From Leptolyngbya ohadii IS1 (lineage in GTDB: Bacteria > Cyanobacteriota > Cyanobacteriia > Elainellales > Elainellaceae), in assembly GCF_002215035.1 (NCBI RefSeq), contig NZ_NKFP01000002.1, forward strand, positions 6,364-70,363: a stretch of 64,000 nucleotides of DNA, given 5' to 3'. Of this stretch, positions 25,498-34,527 are shown in pieces (positions within the stretch are counted from its first letter, which is position 1; every line of letters starts with the position of its first letter). The translations under genes were made by a program, and so were the position numbers. Under the pieces are notes generated by a model. The model worked only from the letters and a program-made list of their open reading frames with translations. It ran no database searches and had not been told where the DNA came from.

Positions 25498-28400
25498 ATG
25501 GAGTCCTCAGGCTTCGATCGCAGTTTTGCGATTGTCATTGGAATTAACGATTACTGTGGCGGTATTCCTCCCCTTCAGTCCGCCCGACCCGACGCAGACG
25601 CGATCGCCCAACTGTTGGAAACCCAGCACTTATATCAGGTCATCCGACTGACGGACACTACCGAAACTAAGCCGACGTTAAGCAACATCCGGCAGCTCCT
25701 CGAACAAAAACTGCCAGCGCTGATCTACCCTGAAGACAAGACGCGACTGCTGTTCTACTTTGCCGGACACGGCATTGCCCTAAATGGTGAGGAGGGACCC
25801 ACAGGCTATCTGATTCCCCAGGATGCCCAGTTTGGGAACGTCCAGACCTATTTGCCGATGACGGAAGTTCATGACTCTCTGCTAGCGCTGCCCTGCCACC
25901 ATTTCCTGGGTATCCTTGACTGCTGCTTTGCCGGAGCTTTCCGCTGGTCTAGCACTCGCAAACTGATTCCCGTGGAACGGGGTACGCTTTATCGGGAACG
26001 GTTCTCTCGCTTTGTCCACGATCCTGCTTGGCAGATTATTACCTCGGCGGCGGCTGACCAAGCTGCGCTGGATGCCTTCGCGCTTCAGGACGATCGCGGA
26101 CAGGGCGTTCATTCTCCTTTTGCGACTGCCCTCATCGATGCCCTTTGGGGCAAGGCAGACATTTATCCTGCCGCAGAATCCCATAAGCCAGCGGGCGATG
26201 GTATTATTACCGCCACTGAACTCTATCTCTATTTGCGCGATCGGGTTGAACCACCTACCGAAGCACGGGCAATGCGCCAAACTCCTGGCTTCTGTCCGCT
26301 TAAAAAGCATGACAAGGGGGAATATATCTTTGGTGTGCCTGGGCACGATCCTAACCTTCCGTCGGCACCGCCCCTCGATCGCTCCAACAATCCCTATCGC
26401 GGCTTAGAGCCATTTGAGGAGCAGCACCAGGACATCTTCTTTGGTCGAAAAGCCTTAGCTCAGCAGCTCTACGAGTTTGTCATTGCTCATCCCTTCACGA
26501 TCGTTCTGGGGACTTCAGGGTCAGGAAAATCTAGCCTAGTTAAGGCGGGGCTGCTGCCAAAATTGCGCTGTCAAAAGGAGATGATCTGGGCAATCCTGCC
26601 GCCTTTCCGCCCCGGTGAATCGCCCTTTCGATCGCTGAATACTGCTCTAGCAAGCGTGAATCTCTCCGCGATCGTTCCTTCTGACGAAGCAGCGGATTCT
26701 GCTCCCGTGCAGCGGCTTGCAGTGTGGATGCAGGAACATCCTGCCACCCATCTTCTGTTTATGGTTGACCAGTTTGAGGAGCTGATTACCCTTTGCCATG
26801 ATGACCAGGAGCGGCAGCAATTCCTCAATGCGCTTCAGCTAGCTATTGCAGCCTATCCCGATCGCTTTCATGTCTTAATCACGCTGCGGTCGGACTTTGA
26901 GCCGCAATTTCACAACATGGTGTTACAGAATGACTGGATGAATTCTCGTTTTATTGTGCCTGCCATGACACGGGAAGAACTGCGAGAGGCGATCGAGGAA
27001 CCCGCCGCTGCAAGGGTCATGTATTTTAATCCCTATGAACTGGTCGATCAGCTAATTGATGAAGTTGCGAATATGCCAGGGGCATTACCTCTCCTGTCAT
27101 TTGCCCTGAGTGAACTGTACTTAAAATATCTGGAACGGCAGGAAGCCGCAAAACTACAGGGAGAAACGATCGATCGGGCGATTACGCAGGTAGATTATGA
27201 AGCCGTTGGCGGCGTGACGCAATCGCTTACCCAGCGAGCCGATCAGGAATACAGCAAATTAGTCAGAGGTCTGGGGAATGATTCAGCCTATGCTCAAACG
27301 ATTCGCCATGTAATGCTGCGAATGGTGGCTGTCGGCAGCGGTGAATTTGCGCGAAGACGGGTTTTCGCTTCGGAGCTGCAATATCCAGAACCCGAAGATC
27401 AACGAGTGAAGAGAGTGCTTCAGCAATTTCTAGCAGCCCGTTTACTAGTTGCCGGACAGGATGAAAACGGCAATGATTACATCGAGCCTGCCCATGATGT
27501 TCTGGTGCGAGGCTGGCAAAAACTGCTGGAATGGAGAAAACAGGAAGCAGAGGATCTAGTCTTGCAGCGGCGTTTAACTCCAGAAGCGCTCCGATGGTAT
27601 CGCCAGCCAGACAAACAGCTTTTGTGGAATGCCGATCCGCGTCTGCCGCTGCTCAAGGAAATTCTTCGCTCTAGCGATAGCTGGCTAAACCAAGCCGAAT
27701 CTCAGTTTGTGCAGCATAGCCTGAGGCAGAAGCGCAAGAATGTGATGCTGCGTCGAAGCGCCATCGCGACTGCTTTTCTTGCTATCACTGGAGCGGCGAT
27801 CGTTGCCATTAGCAATAGTCTGGATGCCCGAAATCGGACGATCGAAGCGCTGATAAACTCAGCGAATGCTAACTGGACAGCCAATCAACAGCTTGATGCC
27901 ATGATGGATGCTGTCGAGGCAGGTCAACTACTGGAGCCGAAATTCCTTGTGCCCGCGAAGCTAAGAGTTGAGGTCTTAAACACGCTGCGACAGACCGTCT
28001 ATGGCATTCAGGAAAACAATCGCCTGGAGGGACATCTCAATTCCGTTACCAGCGTCAGTTTCAGTCCAGATGCTCAACTCATCGCAACCTCCAGTTCGGA
28101 CAGCACGATTCGCCTCTGGTCTCGTCATGGAAAGCTCATTCGGACGATCGCCAATCTGGACGTCGTTATCTATAAGGTTCGCTTCAGTCCAGACGGCAAA
28201 ACTCTTGCCTCTGCAAATTTTGACGGAACAGCTCAACTCTGGAGTTTGGAGGGCAAGCTGCTCCACACCTTCAGGGCACATACGGGGGCAGTAGCAGACG
28301 TGCGCTTTAGTCCAGACGGTAAACTGTTGGCTTCCTCAGGTCGGGATGGCACAATCCGGATCTGGCAAATCAACGGCAAACTGCTGCATACGCTGAAAGG

Positions 28401-29856
28401 ACATCAAGATACAGTGATGGGCATTCGCTTCAGTCCCAATGGGCAGTTGCTTGCTTCCGCCAGTATGGATGGCACCCTAAGACTTTGGAAAGCAGATGGA
28501 ACTCTACTTAAAGTTTTGAGAGGACACGAGGATGGCGTTTATGCGGTTGATATCAGTCCTGATCAGCAAACCATCGTCTCCGCTGGCGAAGATCACACCG
28601 TGAAATTGTGGCGAGTGGACGGGACTCTGATTCGATCGATTTCAGCCCACACAGCCCCAGTAAGGCAGGTTAAATTCAGCCCTGATGGGAAACTCATTGC
28701 CTCCGGTGGTGAGGATCAAACTGTTACGTTATGGAACCTGGACGGAACGCAGAGTCAATCGTTTCGAGGACACACTGATGTCGTTCTAGACCTAGCCTTT
28801 AGCCCCAACGGAAAGATGATCGCTTCTAGTAGTCGTGATAAAACGACCAGACTCTGGAATTTAAGACGATTGCCCCAAACCGCCCTACAAGATCACACAG
28901 GGACAGTTTGGAGAGTCCGATTTAGCCCGGATGGAAAAATGATCGCTTCAACCAGCGCCGATCAAACGGTGAAGCTTTGGCAATATCCAGAAGGCGTTTT
29001 AATCGGTCGGCTGGCAAAACATCCTGATGCAGTGCGTGCCATTGCCTTTAGCGCTGATGAACAATTGATTGCAACCGGCAGTTCTGACGGCAAGATTAGA
29101 ATTTGGCGACGAGATGGAACGCTGCTCAAAACTATAGGCGGTCATCAGAACAAGATTAGCAGCATCAGCTTTGCGCCAGATAGTAAAACGATCGTCTCAG
29201 GCAGCATGGACGGAACGGTCCGCCTCTGGAACCTCAGTGATGATTCCCAAAAACAGATTGGGGAACACGAAGTTGTGAACACACAAGAGGGCGATGACAA
29301 ATATAAGGTTGGAGTTTGGGATGTTCGCTTTAGCCCTGACGGAAAGCGTATTGCTTCAGTTGGGGGGGACGGCAAAATGAAGCTGTGGAATCTAAACGGT
29401 CATTTGCTGCATACCGTTGAGGAGGAAGAGCAAATTACCGCCGTAGACTTTAGCCCTGACGGAAGCCTGATTGCCTTTACAACTAATCTGACTGGAACGA
29501 TAAAACTGTGGCGGCTGCGAGACCACTCTATCGCCGCTCTCACGGGTCATACAGACTGGGTGACAGATGTTCGCTTTAGCCCGGATGGACAATTTCTTGC
29601 GTCTGCTGCCGAAGATAATACGATCAAGCTCTGGAGTATTGATGGAACAATGCTTGCAAGTATTGAGGGCGATACATCTTTTAACAGCGTTTCCTTTAAT
29701 CCAGACGGAACCGTGCTTGCCTCCGCTGACGAGAATGGTGTGATCAATTTATGGAATTTAGACCGCGAAAATTTAATTTCATGGGGCTGCACATGGTTAT
29801 CAAGCTATCTTTCCAACAATGTTAACAATCAGAAGAGGGTTAGATTATGCAAATAG
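25498..29856 (+). CDS. Orthocaspase - STAND NTPase - WD40 protein
   Basis: 1452 aa from the ATG at 25498, preceded by the strong ribosome site AGAGGAGGG. The N-terminal peptidase C14 domain (about 1-250) has His91 in YFAGHG and Cys143 in LDCCFAGAF. The nSTAND1-type NTPase begins NPYRGLEPFEEQ, with Walker A GTSGSGKSS and Walker B LLFMVDQFEEL. A membrane-type helix (AIATAFLAITGAAIVAIS, about 757-775) and about 13-14 WD40 repeats (SFSPDGKLIAS...LWNLDG) follow. Cyanobacterial proteins of this build are Arg/Lys-specific proteases thought to act in stress or death responses, with WD repeats as sensor. The catalytic residues look intact. Confidence 0.92.
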   Translation: MESSGFDRSFAIVIGINDYCGGIPPLQSARPDADAIAQLLETQHLYQVIRLTDTTETKPTLSNIRQLLEQKLPALIYPEDKTRLLFYFAGHGIALNGEEGPTGYLIPQDAQFGNVQTYLPMTEVHDSLLALPCHHFLGILDCCFAGAFRWSSTRKLIPVERGTLYRERFSRFVHDPAWQIITSAAADQAALDAFALQDDRGQGVHSPFATALIDALWGKADIYPAAESHKPAGDGIITATELYLYLRDRVEPPTEARAMRQTPGFCPLKKHDKGEYIFGVPGHDPNLPSAPPLDRSNNPYRGLEPFEEQHQDIFFGRKALAQQLYEFVIAHPFTIVLGTSGSGKSSLVKAGLLPKLRCQKEMIWAILPPFRPGESPFRSLNTALASVNLSAIVPSDEAADSAPVQRLAVWMQEHPATHLLFMVDQFEELITLCHDDQERQQFLNALQLAIAAYPDRFHVLITLRSDFEPQFHNMVLQNDWMNSRFIVPAMTREELREAIEEPAAARVMYFNPYELVDQLIDEVANMPGALPLLSFALSELYLKYLERQEAAKLQGETIDRAITQVDYEAVGGVTQSLTQRADQEYSKLVRGLGNDSAYAQTIRHVMLRMVAVGSGEFARRRVFASELQYPEPEDQRVKRVLQQFLAARLLVAGQDENGNDYIEPAHDVLVRGWQKLLEWRKQEAEDLVLQRRLTPEALRWYRQPDKQLLWNADPRLPLLKEILRSSDSWLNQAESQFVQHSLRQKRKNVMLRRSAIATAFLAITGAAIVAISNSLDARNRTIEALINSANANWTANQQLDAMMDAVEAGQLLEPKFLVPAKLRVEVLNTLRQTVYGIQENNRLEGHLNSVTSVSFSPDAQLIATSSSDSTIRLWSRHGKLIRTIANLDVVIYKVRFSPDGKTLASANFDGTAQLWSLEGKLLHTFRAHTGAVADVRFSPDGKLLASSGRDGTIRIWQINGKLLHTLKGHQDTVMGIRFSPNGQLLASASMDGTLRLWKADGTLLKVLRGHEDGVYAVDISPDQQTIVSAGEDHTVKLWRVDGTLIRSISAHTAPVRQVKFSPDGKLIASGGEDQTVTLWNLDGTQSQSFRGHTDVVLDLAFSPNGKMIASSSRDKTTRLWNLRRLPQTALQDHTGTVWRVRFSPDGKMIASTSADQTVKLWQYPEGVLIGRLAKHPDAVRAIAFSADEQLIATGSSDGKIRIWRRDGTLLKTIGGHQNKISSISFAPDSKTIVSGSMDGTVRLWNLSDDSQKQIGEHEVVNTQEGDDKYKVGVWDVRFSPDGKRIASVGGDGKMKLWNLNGHLLHTVEEEEQITAVDFSPDGSLIAFTTNLTGTIKLWRLRDHSIAALTGHTDWVTDVRFSPDGQFLASAAEDNTIKLWSIDGTMLASIEGDTSFNSVSFNPDGTVLASADENGVINLWNLDRENLISWGCTWLSSYLSNNVNNQKRVRLCK

Positions 29857-30007
29857 GTGCAAAGAAGAATCAATTAGCGACAGGAATAATAGTAGTGAGT
29901 TTGCGATCGAAAGTTTATCTATTTACAAAGAATCTTTATGAAAAGGAGCGATGAAGCAAACAACCATTTAAAGTGTACTTATAAGCCACAATTTAGGAGA
30001 AATAGAT

Positions 30008-30313
30008 ATGGCTTCAACAAAACTAGAAGGTTGTTTTGATAACGGCGTTAACAATCAAGAAGCATTAGCTGGACAACAAGATCAACAAGGTAGTGATACG
30101 CCGTCATCTGGCTCAGGAAATTCACACGGAGGACATACTGAAGGAAAAGGTTCCCATCATTTCACTCCGGATTATCCGATGCCAGATGTAGATTATTACA
30201 CTGATACTTCACCCAATCGTGAGGAATACGACCTTTCGGGTAAGAAAGATACTCCGCCTCACACATTGATTGATACTACCGAAACAGGCAGTGAACTTGG
30301 ACAAGGACATTAG
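30008..30313 (+). CDS. Small hydrophilic protein downstream of the orthocaspase
   Basis: 101 aa with TTAGGAGAAATAG before the ATG. Rich in Gly, Ser, Asp and Thr (QQGSDTPSSGSGNSHGGH, DTSPNREEYDLSGKKD); probably disordered. No Cys pair, signal or membrane segment. It lies 151 bp after the orthocaspase on the same strand. It contains Arg and Lys in an acidic context, so it could be a substrate or partner of the protease, but that is only inference from position. Family unknown. Confidence 0.55.
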   Translation: MASTKLEGCFDNGVNNQEALAGQQDQQGSDTPSSGSGNSHGGHTEGKGSHHFTPDYPMPDVDYYTDTSPNREEYDLSGKKDTPPHTLIDTTETGSELGQGH

Positions 30314-30421
30314 TCTGTCGGCTGCAAACGCACCGCTTCAATTCCCCTGGCTGAATGCAGCACTTGAACGATCGCCTCCACTAGGGCATCTGGCTCGACC
30401 GGTTTGGCAAGATAGGGGTAT
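30310..30421 (-). pseudogene. C-terminal fragment of a response-regulator receiver
   Basis: Translation on the minus strand reads YPYLAKPVEPDALVEAIVQV, then LHSARGIEAVRLQPTD and a TAA stop overlapping the convergent gene's stop. K-P-V-E-P-D-x-L-V-x-A-I is the conserved receiver end (catalytic Lys and last helix). Nothing upstream continues the domain, because the 116-bp dispersed repeat begins at 30426. It is a truncated leftover. Confidence 0.6.
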
Positions 30422-30425
30422 AGGT

Positions 30426-30540
30426 AGCGGTGCGTTGTAGAAAGTCGAGTGTTTGAGGATTAAAATCAATCCTTCCATGTGAACGGAGAACCGCCTCTCC
30501 CAGTGGCATCTGTCCCACTGTCCCCCCATAAAAGAGTCAT
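30426..30540. repeat. 116-bp dispersed repeat, copy B
   Basis: Matches 19816-19931 in the same orientation: GCGGTGCGTTGTAGAAAG, GTGTTTGAGGATTAAAATC, TGGCATCTGTCCCACTG. It abuts the receiver fragment, so its arrival may have truncated that gene (inference). Confidence 0.55.
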
Positions 30541-30661
30541 CGCCTCCGGTCACGCTGGAAGCAGCAATGAATCCAGGGGAATGCAGACCACAAACGTATC
30601 CTATCTGGAAACTTCATCTGGGTAGAAGCTAGGGGAAGCCCAATTTTTCTGCTCCTCCGCC

Positions 30662-31075
30662 TTAATCGATCGCAGCCGACTCCTCCCCCTCCAACTTGCT
30701 CAACTCCAGAGCCGCAGCCGTAATAGAGGCGATCGCATTCCGTCGGGCAATCTGTGCAACCCAAGCCTTGTACTTCTTGCTGCCCTTCTTGCCCAGGTGC
30801 AGGTAGCGAGTTGCTCCACCCTTGCCCTCAAAGATAGGAAGATCCGCTTGAGCCTTGTAATAGTCGAATTCCTTTGTCGTGCCGTCCTTCTGGGTTTTAA
30901 CCACAGAATAAGGAATGATCGAAACGCCCGTTGGCGCTACCGCGCCTAATGCCGTGATCTGATCCTCTGCTTCTGCCAGAGCCGATCGCGCTGTACTCAG
31001 TTCATCCGTTATCTCGATTAGTTCTAGTGTTATGATACTAGAACTAATTTTATTGTCTAATTCACGAGCTGCCAC
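30662..31075 (-). CDS. Hypothetical protein of the ELSTARSAL family
   Basis: 137 aa. After EITDELSTARSALAEAED comes ITALGAVAPTGVSIIPYSVV, then a Lys-rich region (YLHLGKKGSKKYKAWVAQI) and a helical C-terminus. Related short or broken copies lie at 34053-34172 and 35829-35946. In this copy the codon matching their ATG is ATA, so translation must start upstream at the GTG at 31075, across the palindrome at 31022, or use the rare ATA. RNA-guided or DNA-binding function cannot be claimed; the family is not recognised. Confidence 0.55.
   Translation of the reverse strand: MAARELDNKISSSIITLELIEITDELSTARSALAEAEDQITALGAVAPTGVSIIPYSVVKTQKDGTTKEFDYYKAQADLPIFEGKGGATRYLHLGKKGSKKYKAWVAQIARRNAIASITAAALELSKLEGEESAAID
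31022..31043. promoter_or_regulatory. 22-bp operator-like palindrome, copy 2
   Basis: TTCTAGTG-N6-TACTAGAA. Seven-bp arms pair perfectly. It sits at the same distance from the ITDELSTARSAL start as the other three copies sit from theirs, which supports a start downstream of it. Confidence 0.55.
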
Positions 31076-31938
31076 AGTTCTGCAACCCAGACTTTATCAA
31101 AGAGAATGCGTTCGCAATACAGGTTTCCCCGTTGCTATAACCTGCTCAACAATATCAGCAGCTCTCCTGACTCCCCCTGCCTGCTGAATCGCTGCTTGCA
31201 ACCGCAGCGCATTCTTTTTGTAAGACTCCTCCGTCAAAACTCGCTCAATGGCACCCCGTAGGCGAGCAGTGCTCAATTGCTTCAGAGGAACAACCACTCC
31301 AGTCCCAGTCCAGGCAATTCGGGCTGCTACTCCAGGCTGATCATTGGCAATCGGAATTGCGACCAGGGGAACTCCACAACTCAAAGCCTCCAAGGTTGTA
31401 TTCATCCCAGCATGAGTAATGGTTAGCGTTGTCTGCTGTAACAGTTCTAACTGTGGAGCATATCCCACCACTAGAGGAGATCCCGGCAACGCTGGAAGTG
31501 CTTCTGGGGTGTACCCTCCACCGAGTGCTATGACTAACTGAACATCTAAGCCCTGACAGGCTTCTGCAATGGTCTGGAAGGCTCCGAGCAGCCGATTCTG
31601 AACTGTACCCAGGGATGCGTAAATGAGGGGTTGCCCCGTAAGCTTTTCAAACGGAAAAGCAGCAGGCTCACGGCTGGCAGGGTTAGAGTAAGGTCCAGTG
31701 AAATGAAAACAGGGGGGCAAAGACTTTCGGGGAAATTCAAATTCAATCGGTTGCTGGCAAAGCTGAGCTAATGGAGAATATGCGTCATTTGGACTGTTAA
31801 GGGGCGGTAATTTCCACTGCTGACGGTACTCAGCAACTAATTCCTGGATCGGTTTACCAGTAATCGCGAGCAGCTTGTACCCGGCTTGATTCCGTAATCG
31901 TGCCCATCTACCAGAGTGATAGCCCCAGGATGTATTAA

Positions 31939-33374
31939 CCCTCTTTTGTTACTTTTTGACTAGGGTGAGAGGAAAGAAGGGTTGAACGAGGGTCAAGCAG
32001 CCATGAGCAGTCGCTCCGGCAATATCCTAAAGGTGTCCATCCAATCCATCAACTGGTGTAATGCTCGCTTCAGTCCGGGAATTGGAAAGACTTGTATCCA
32101 TTGTTCTAGCCATCCCCAACACCAGTACGGTTGGATGAGTAAGCGCAAGTTATTCAAGGCGCTCTTCCAAGTTGTGCCCATTTCCCAATCTCGATGCTGA
32201 CCGAATGGCAAAGGGTGTACTGTGGATTCTGCCGCCTCGTCGCCCTCGCCTTGCTGACATCGCTTGAATACATCTGCGTGTAAACTCACGACGAGATACG
32301 CACTAAAAATGATCTCCCACCACCGTTCGATACTCTTGTAATCTGTCAATCGGTAATCATGCCAGCCTAATTCATTTTTGACTTGCTTGAATCCATACTC
32401 AATCCAAGCCCTCAAAGTGTATTGACTCCCGACACTGCCGATGATGTCTCCGGTTAAGTTCGTCATGATGAACCAACTGTCCGCATTATCTGGATTATCT
32501 GTACTACCTTTCGTAATCTGGTAATACCGCACACTACGACGAGTTCCAAAGATAATCTCACGAATGTAGCGACGTTGAGTCGGGTGTTGAACTAGGGGTT
32601 GATCATAAGCGTGCCAGCGGTTGTAGCGGACTCTTTGTGCCTTGGGCATCAGCACACCATGATTGGAGCGGATCGCCACGATGTAAGGCAACTGCAACTG
32701 TTGTAAAAAGCTGATGAATTCACTACTTTCGCCATAAAGACTGTCAGCCAGCACCCGTTCAATCGTAAATCCCATCGTTTGGATTTCACGGATGATATCA
32801 ATGGCAAGTTGCGGTTTTGACTGGTATGACTCGTCTGCTTTCAGCCGGGACTTGGGTTTATAAATCTTGAACAGCAAGGGGTAAGTGATGCCATCGACGA
32901 CGGCATAGGCATTGACACTCACGATTCCATTTGCCGTTGTTCCGATATTGCCAATGTACTGTCTGGCAACGTAATCCGTTGTATTTCCCTTTTTCACATC
33001 CCCCGTTTCGTCAATGCACAAGCTGATGGGACGCGAACCAATCTGTTGTCGGATCAGGTGTAACCGAATCGCTCTGACCTGCTCAACTTGCCACAAAGCA
33101 TCGCGCAAAAAGTGATGCAAACTTTGCCCATCTTTGAGTCCAACCAGTTTAGCAATCTCAGGCAGTGTTTTGCGCGACACGGGGCTAAGCATTCCGACAT
33201 GCAGCCACTTGAAGCATTCGTACAACCGCACGTCCTCAAACACAGCGCGATACAACAGGCAGTAGTCGTCGATAAACCCAACGGTTGCTACAGGTTGTCG
33301 TAACTCCATCACTGTTTTCCACCCAACTCGCCTCTTCCACTCTATTTTCTTCTCGATGTAGTAACAAAAGAGGG
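31939..33374 (-). mobile_element. IS4/IS701-superfamily insertion sequence
   Basis: 1436 bp with inverted ends CCCTCTTTTGTTACT (31939-31953 and inverse to 33374). It is flanked by 5-bp duplications ATTAA at 31934-31938 and 33375-33379. One transposase fills it. It interrupts a glycosyltransferase gene. Confidence 0.9.
31993..33312 (-). CDS. DDE transposase, IS4/IS701 superfamily
   Basis: 439 aa. DDE residues are seen in SLCIDETGDVKKG (first Asp), RVLADSLYG (second Asp) and YTLRAWIEYGFKQVKNELG, which contains the Y-x2-R-x3-E-x6-K signature of the IS4 superfamily. The length and the IDETG-x-x-KKG motif suggest IS701. The frame is complete and the ends are intact, so the element may be active. 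Confidence 0.9.
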   Translation of the reverse strand: MMELRQPVATVGFIDDYCLLYRAVFEDVRLYECFKWLHVGMLSPVSRKTLPEIAKLVGLKDGQSLHHFLRDALWQVEQVRAIRLHLIRQQIGSRPISLCIDETGDVKKGNTTDYVARQYIGNIGTTANGIVSVNAYAVVDGITYPLLFKIYKPKSRLKADESYQSKPQLAIDIIREIQTMGFTIERVLADSLYGESSEFISFLQQLQLPYIVAIRSNHGVLMPKAQRVRYNRWHAYDQPLVQHPTQRRYIREIIFGTRRSVRYYQITKGSTDNPDNADSWFIMTNLTGDIIGSVGSQYTLRAWIEYGFKQVKNELGWHDYRLTDYKSIERWWEIIFSAYLVVSLHADVFKRCQQGEGDEAAESTVHPLPFGQHRDWEMGTTWKSALNNLRLLIQPYWCWGWLEQWIQVFPIPGLKRALHQLMDWMDTFRILPERLLMAA

Positions 33375-34052
33375 ATTAAACGGAGGAATATCCGGATCTC
33401 GGTTCAGCATCAAAGCACAGCAGACACTCACGAACGGAATGTCCAGTAACTGAGCGACAGTTGAAGCCCCAAATGACGTTTGATCGATCAATAGGAACTC
33501 GATGCCAGCGCTTTTGAGAGCGGCTGGAAGTTCTTGGAGCAGCGTGGCAGTCCTTTGCTTAAATAGTTCGATCGTGTAACGCAACGCAGCCAACCCGCTG
33601 AGTTGCCCTAATTGAGCTAGAGATTCTGCGGTTGACCCCAGAGGGGCTTCTTTTTCATCAATTGCCCAAAACTCTAATCCCGCCGCCAATACTTTCGGTT
33701 GAGCATCTAGCACACCGACAAAAGTGACCCGATGTCCTCGCTGTTTTAATTCCCGTCCTAGCGCTGTCATCGGGTTGAGATGCCCGCTACCGGCTGGGCA
33801 GAGAAGCCCAATATGAGCCATAGTTTGTTTTTGTACAGAGACATTAGTAGCCAGATTGCTCTGATACTACCTCAATTACTACGTTGAGCCAGCAATTATT
33901 TGTTGATAAGGAAATTTTTGCAACTAGGAACCAGCGAAATTGCATCTACTGCAACAGATCACCAAATCCGTTTCATGCGCCTTCCAGTAGGGGCAGTAGC
34001 CCCTACCCCCTCTTGAGCCTTATAGCAGTCCGGCTCTATCGTTGATCCGTTT

Positions 34053-34172
34053 TCATCCCTTTCGTATGATGCTGTAGAAAACGATCGGCACACGGACTGG
34101 CGCTACCGCATTGAATGTCTTGATCCAACCCCCAGCCAGAGCCGATCGCGCCGCACTCAGTTCACCCATCAT
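34053..34172 (-). CDS. Truncated paralogue of the ELSTARSAL family
   Basis: 39 aa: MMGELSAARSALAGGWIKTF, then NAVAPVRVPIVFYSIIRKG. It aligns with the first 40 residues of the family region of 30662-31075 (ELSTARSAL..ITALGAVAPTGVSIIPYSVVKTQKDG) and then stops. It is either a very small protein or a decayed copy; the palindrome in front is retained. Bases 33822-34052 hold nothing else recognised. Confidence 0.4.
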   Translation of the reverse strand: MMGELSAARSALAGGWIKTFNAVAPVRVPIVFYSIIRKG

Positions 34173-34181
34173 CTCAGTTAG

Positions 34182-34203
34182 TTTTAGTGTTCACTTACTA
34201 GAA
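34182..34203. promoter_or_regulatory. 22-bp operator-like palindrome, copy 3
   Basis: TTTTAGTG-N6-TACTAGAA, one mismatch in the arms compared with copy 2. It precedes the MMGELSAARSAL start by 9 bases, as in the other copies. The region 34204-34527 has nothing else I recognise. Confidence 0.45.
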
Positions 34204-34527
34204 CTACTTCAGCGATCGCTCAGATCGTTGCTCTAGCATCTGTGTAGAATGGTCGCGGCGGGCTGCTGACGATTGCAATAAAGACGAACCCGACGATTTG
34301 TGGATTGTTTGCAAGAAGCTTGATTAGCTGATCCAGCATGGGAAATTTGGGGAAGCAATTTCAGGCTGCGGTAGCTGAGTGAGCAATTTAGTGTCAGAGT
34401 TCCCAAACAAGACCCTGTGTCTTTTAAGGATTCAATCACTTGACTAACTCTTCACACCGTCAATCGGCTGAATCCTAGTTCTGCGCTCGATTATGCAATG
34501 ACTAAGGTGGAGCAATTGGCTTAGGAG

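Larger units (their letters stand above)
31097..33821 (-). pseudogene. MGT-type glycosyltransferase split by an insertion sequence
   Basis: N-terminal part (33821 down to 33380): MAHIGLLCPAGSGHLNPMTA with the GHLNP nucleotide-sugar transferase start. C-terminal part (31933 down to 31097): FEKLTGQPLIYASLGTVQNR, then THAGMNTTLEALSCGVPLVA, the UDP-sugar binding signature. Removing the 1436-bp element and one ATTAA copy leaves 1284 bp, exactly 428 codons with no stop, reading PFN-TSWGYH across the joint. The intact enzyme would have been a 427-aa UGT/MGT-like glycosyltransferase acting on a small lipid or natural product (inferred). The insertion is recent because no other damage is visible. Confidence 0.85.

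Noticed and set aside
34233-34439. 68-aa minus-strand frame between remnants and the ISAzo13-like element
   Set aside because: No family resemblance, no ribosome site and atypical composition; left unassigned.
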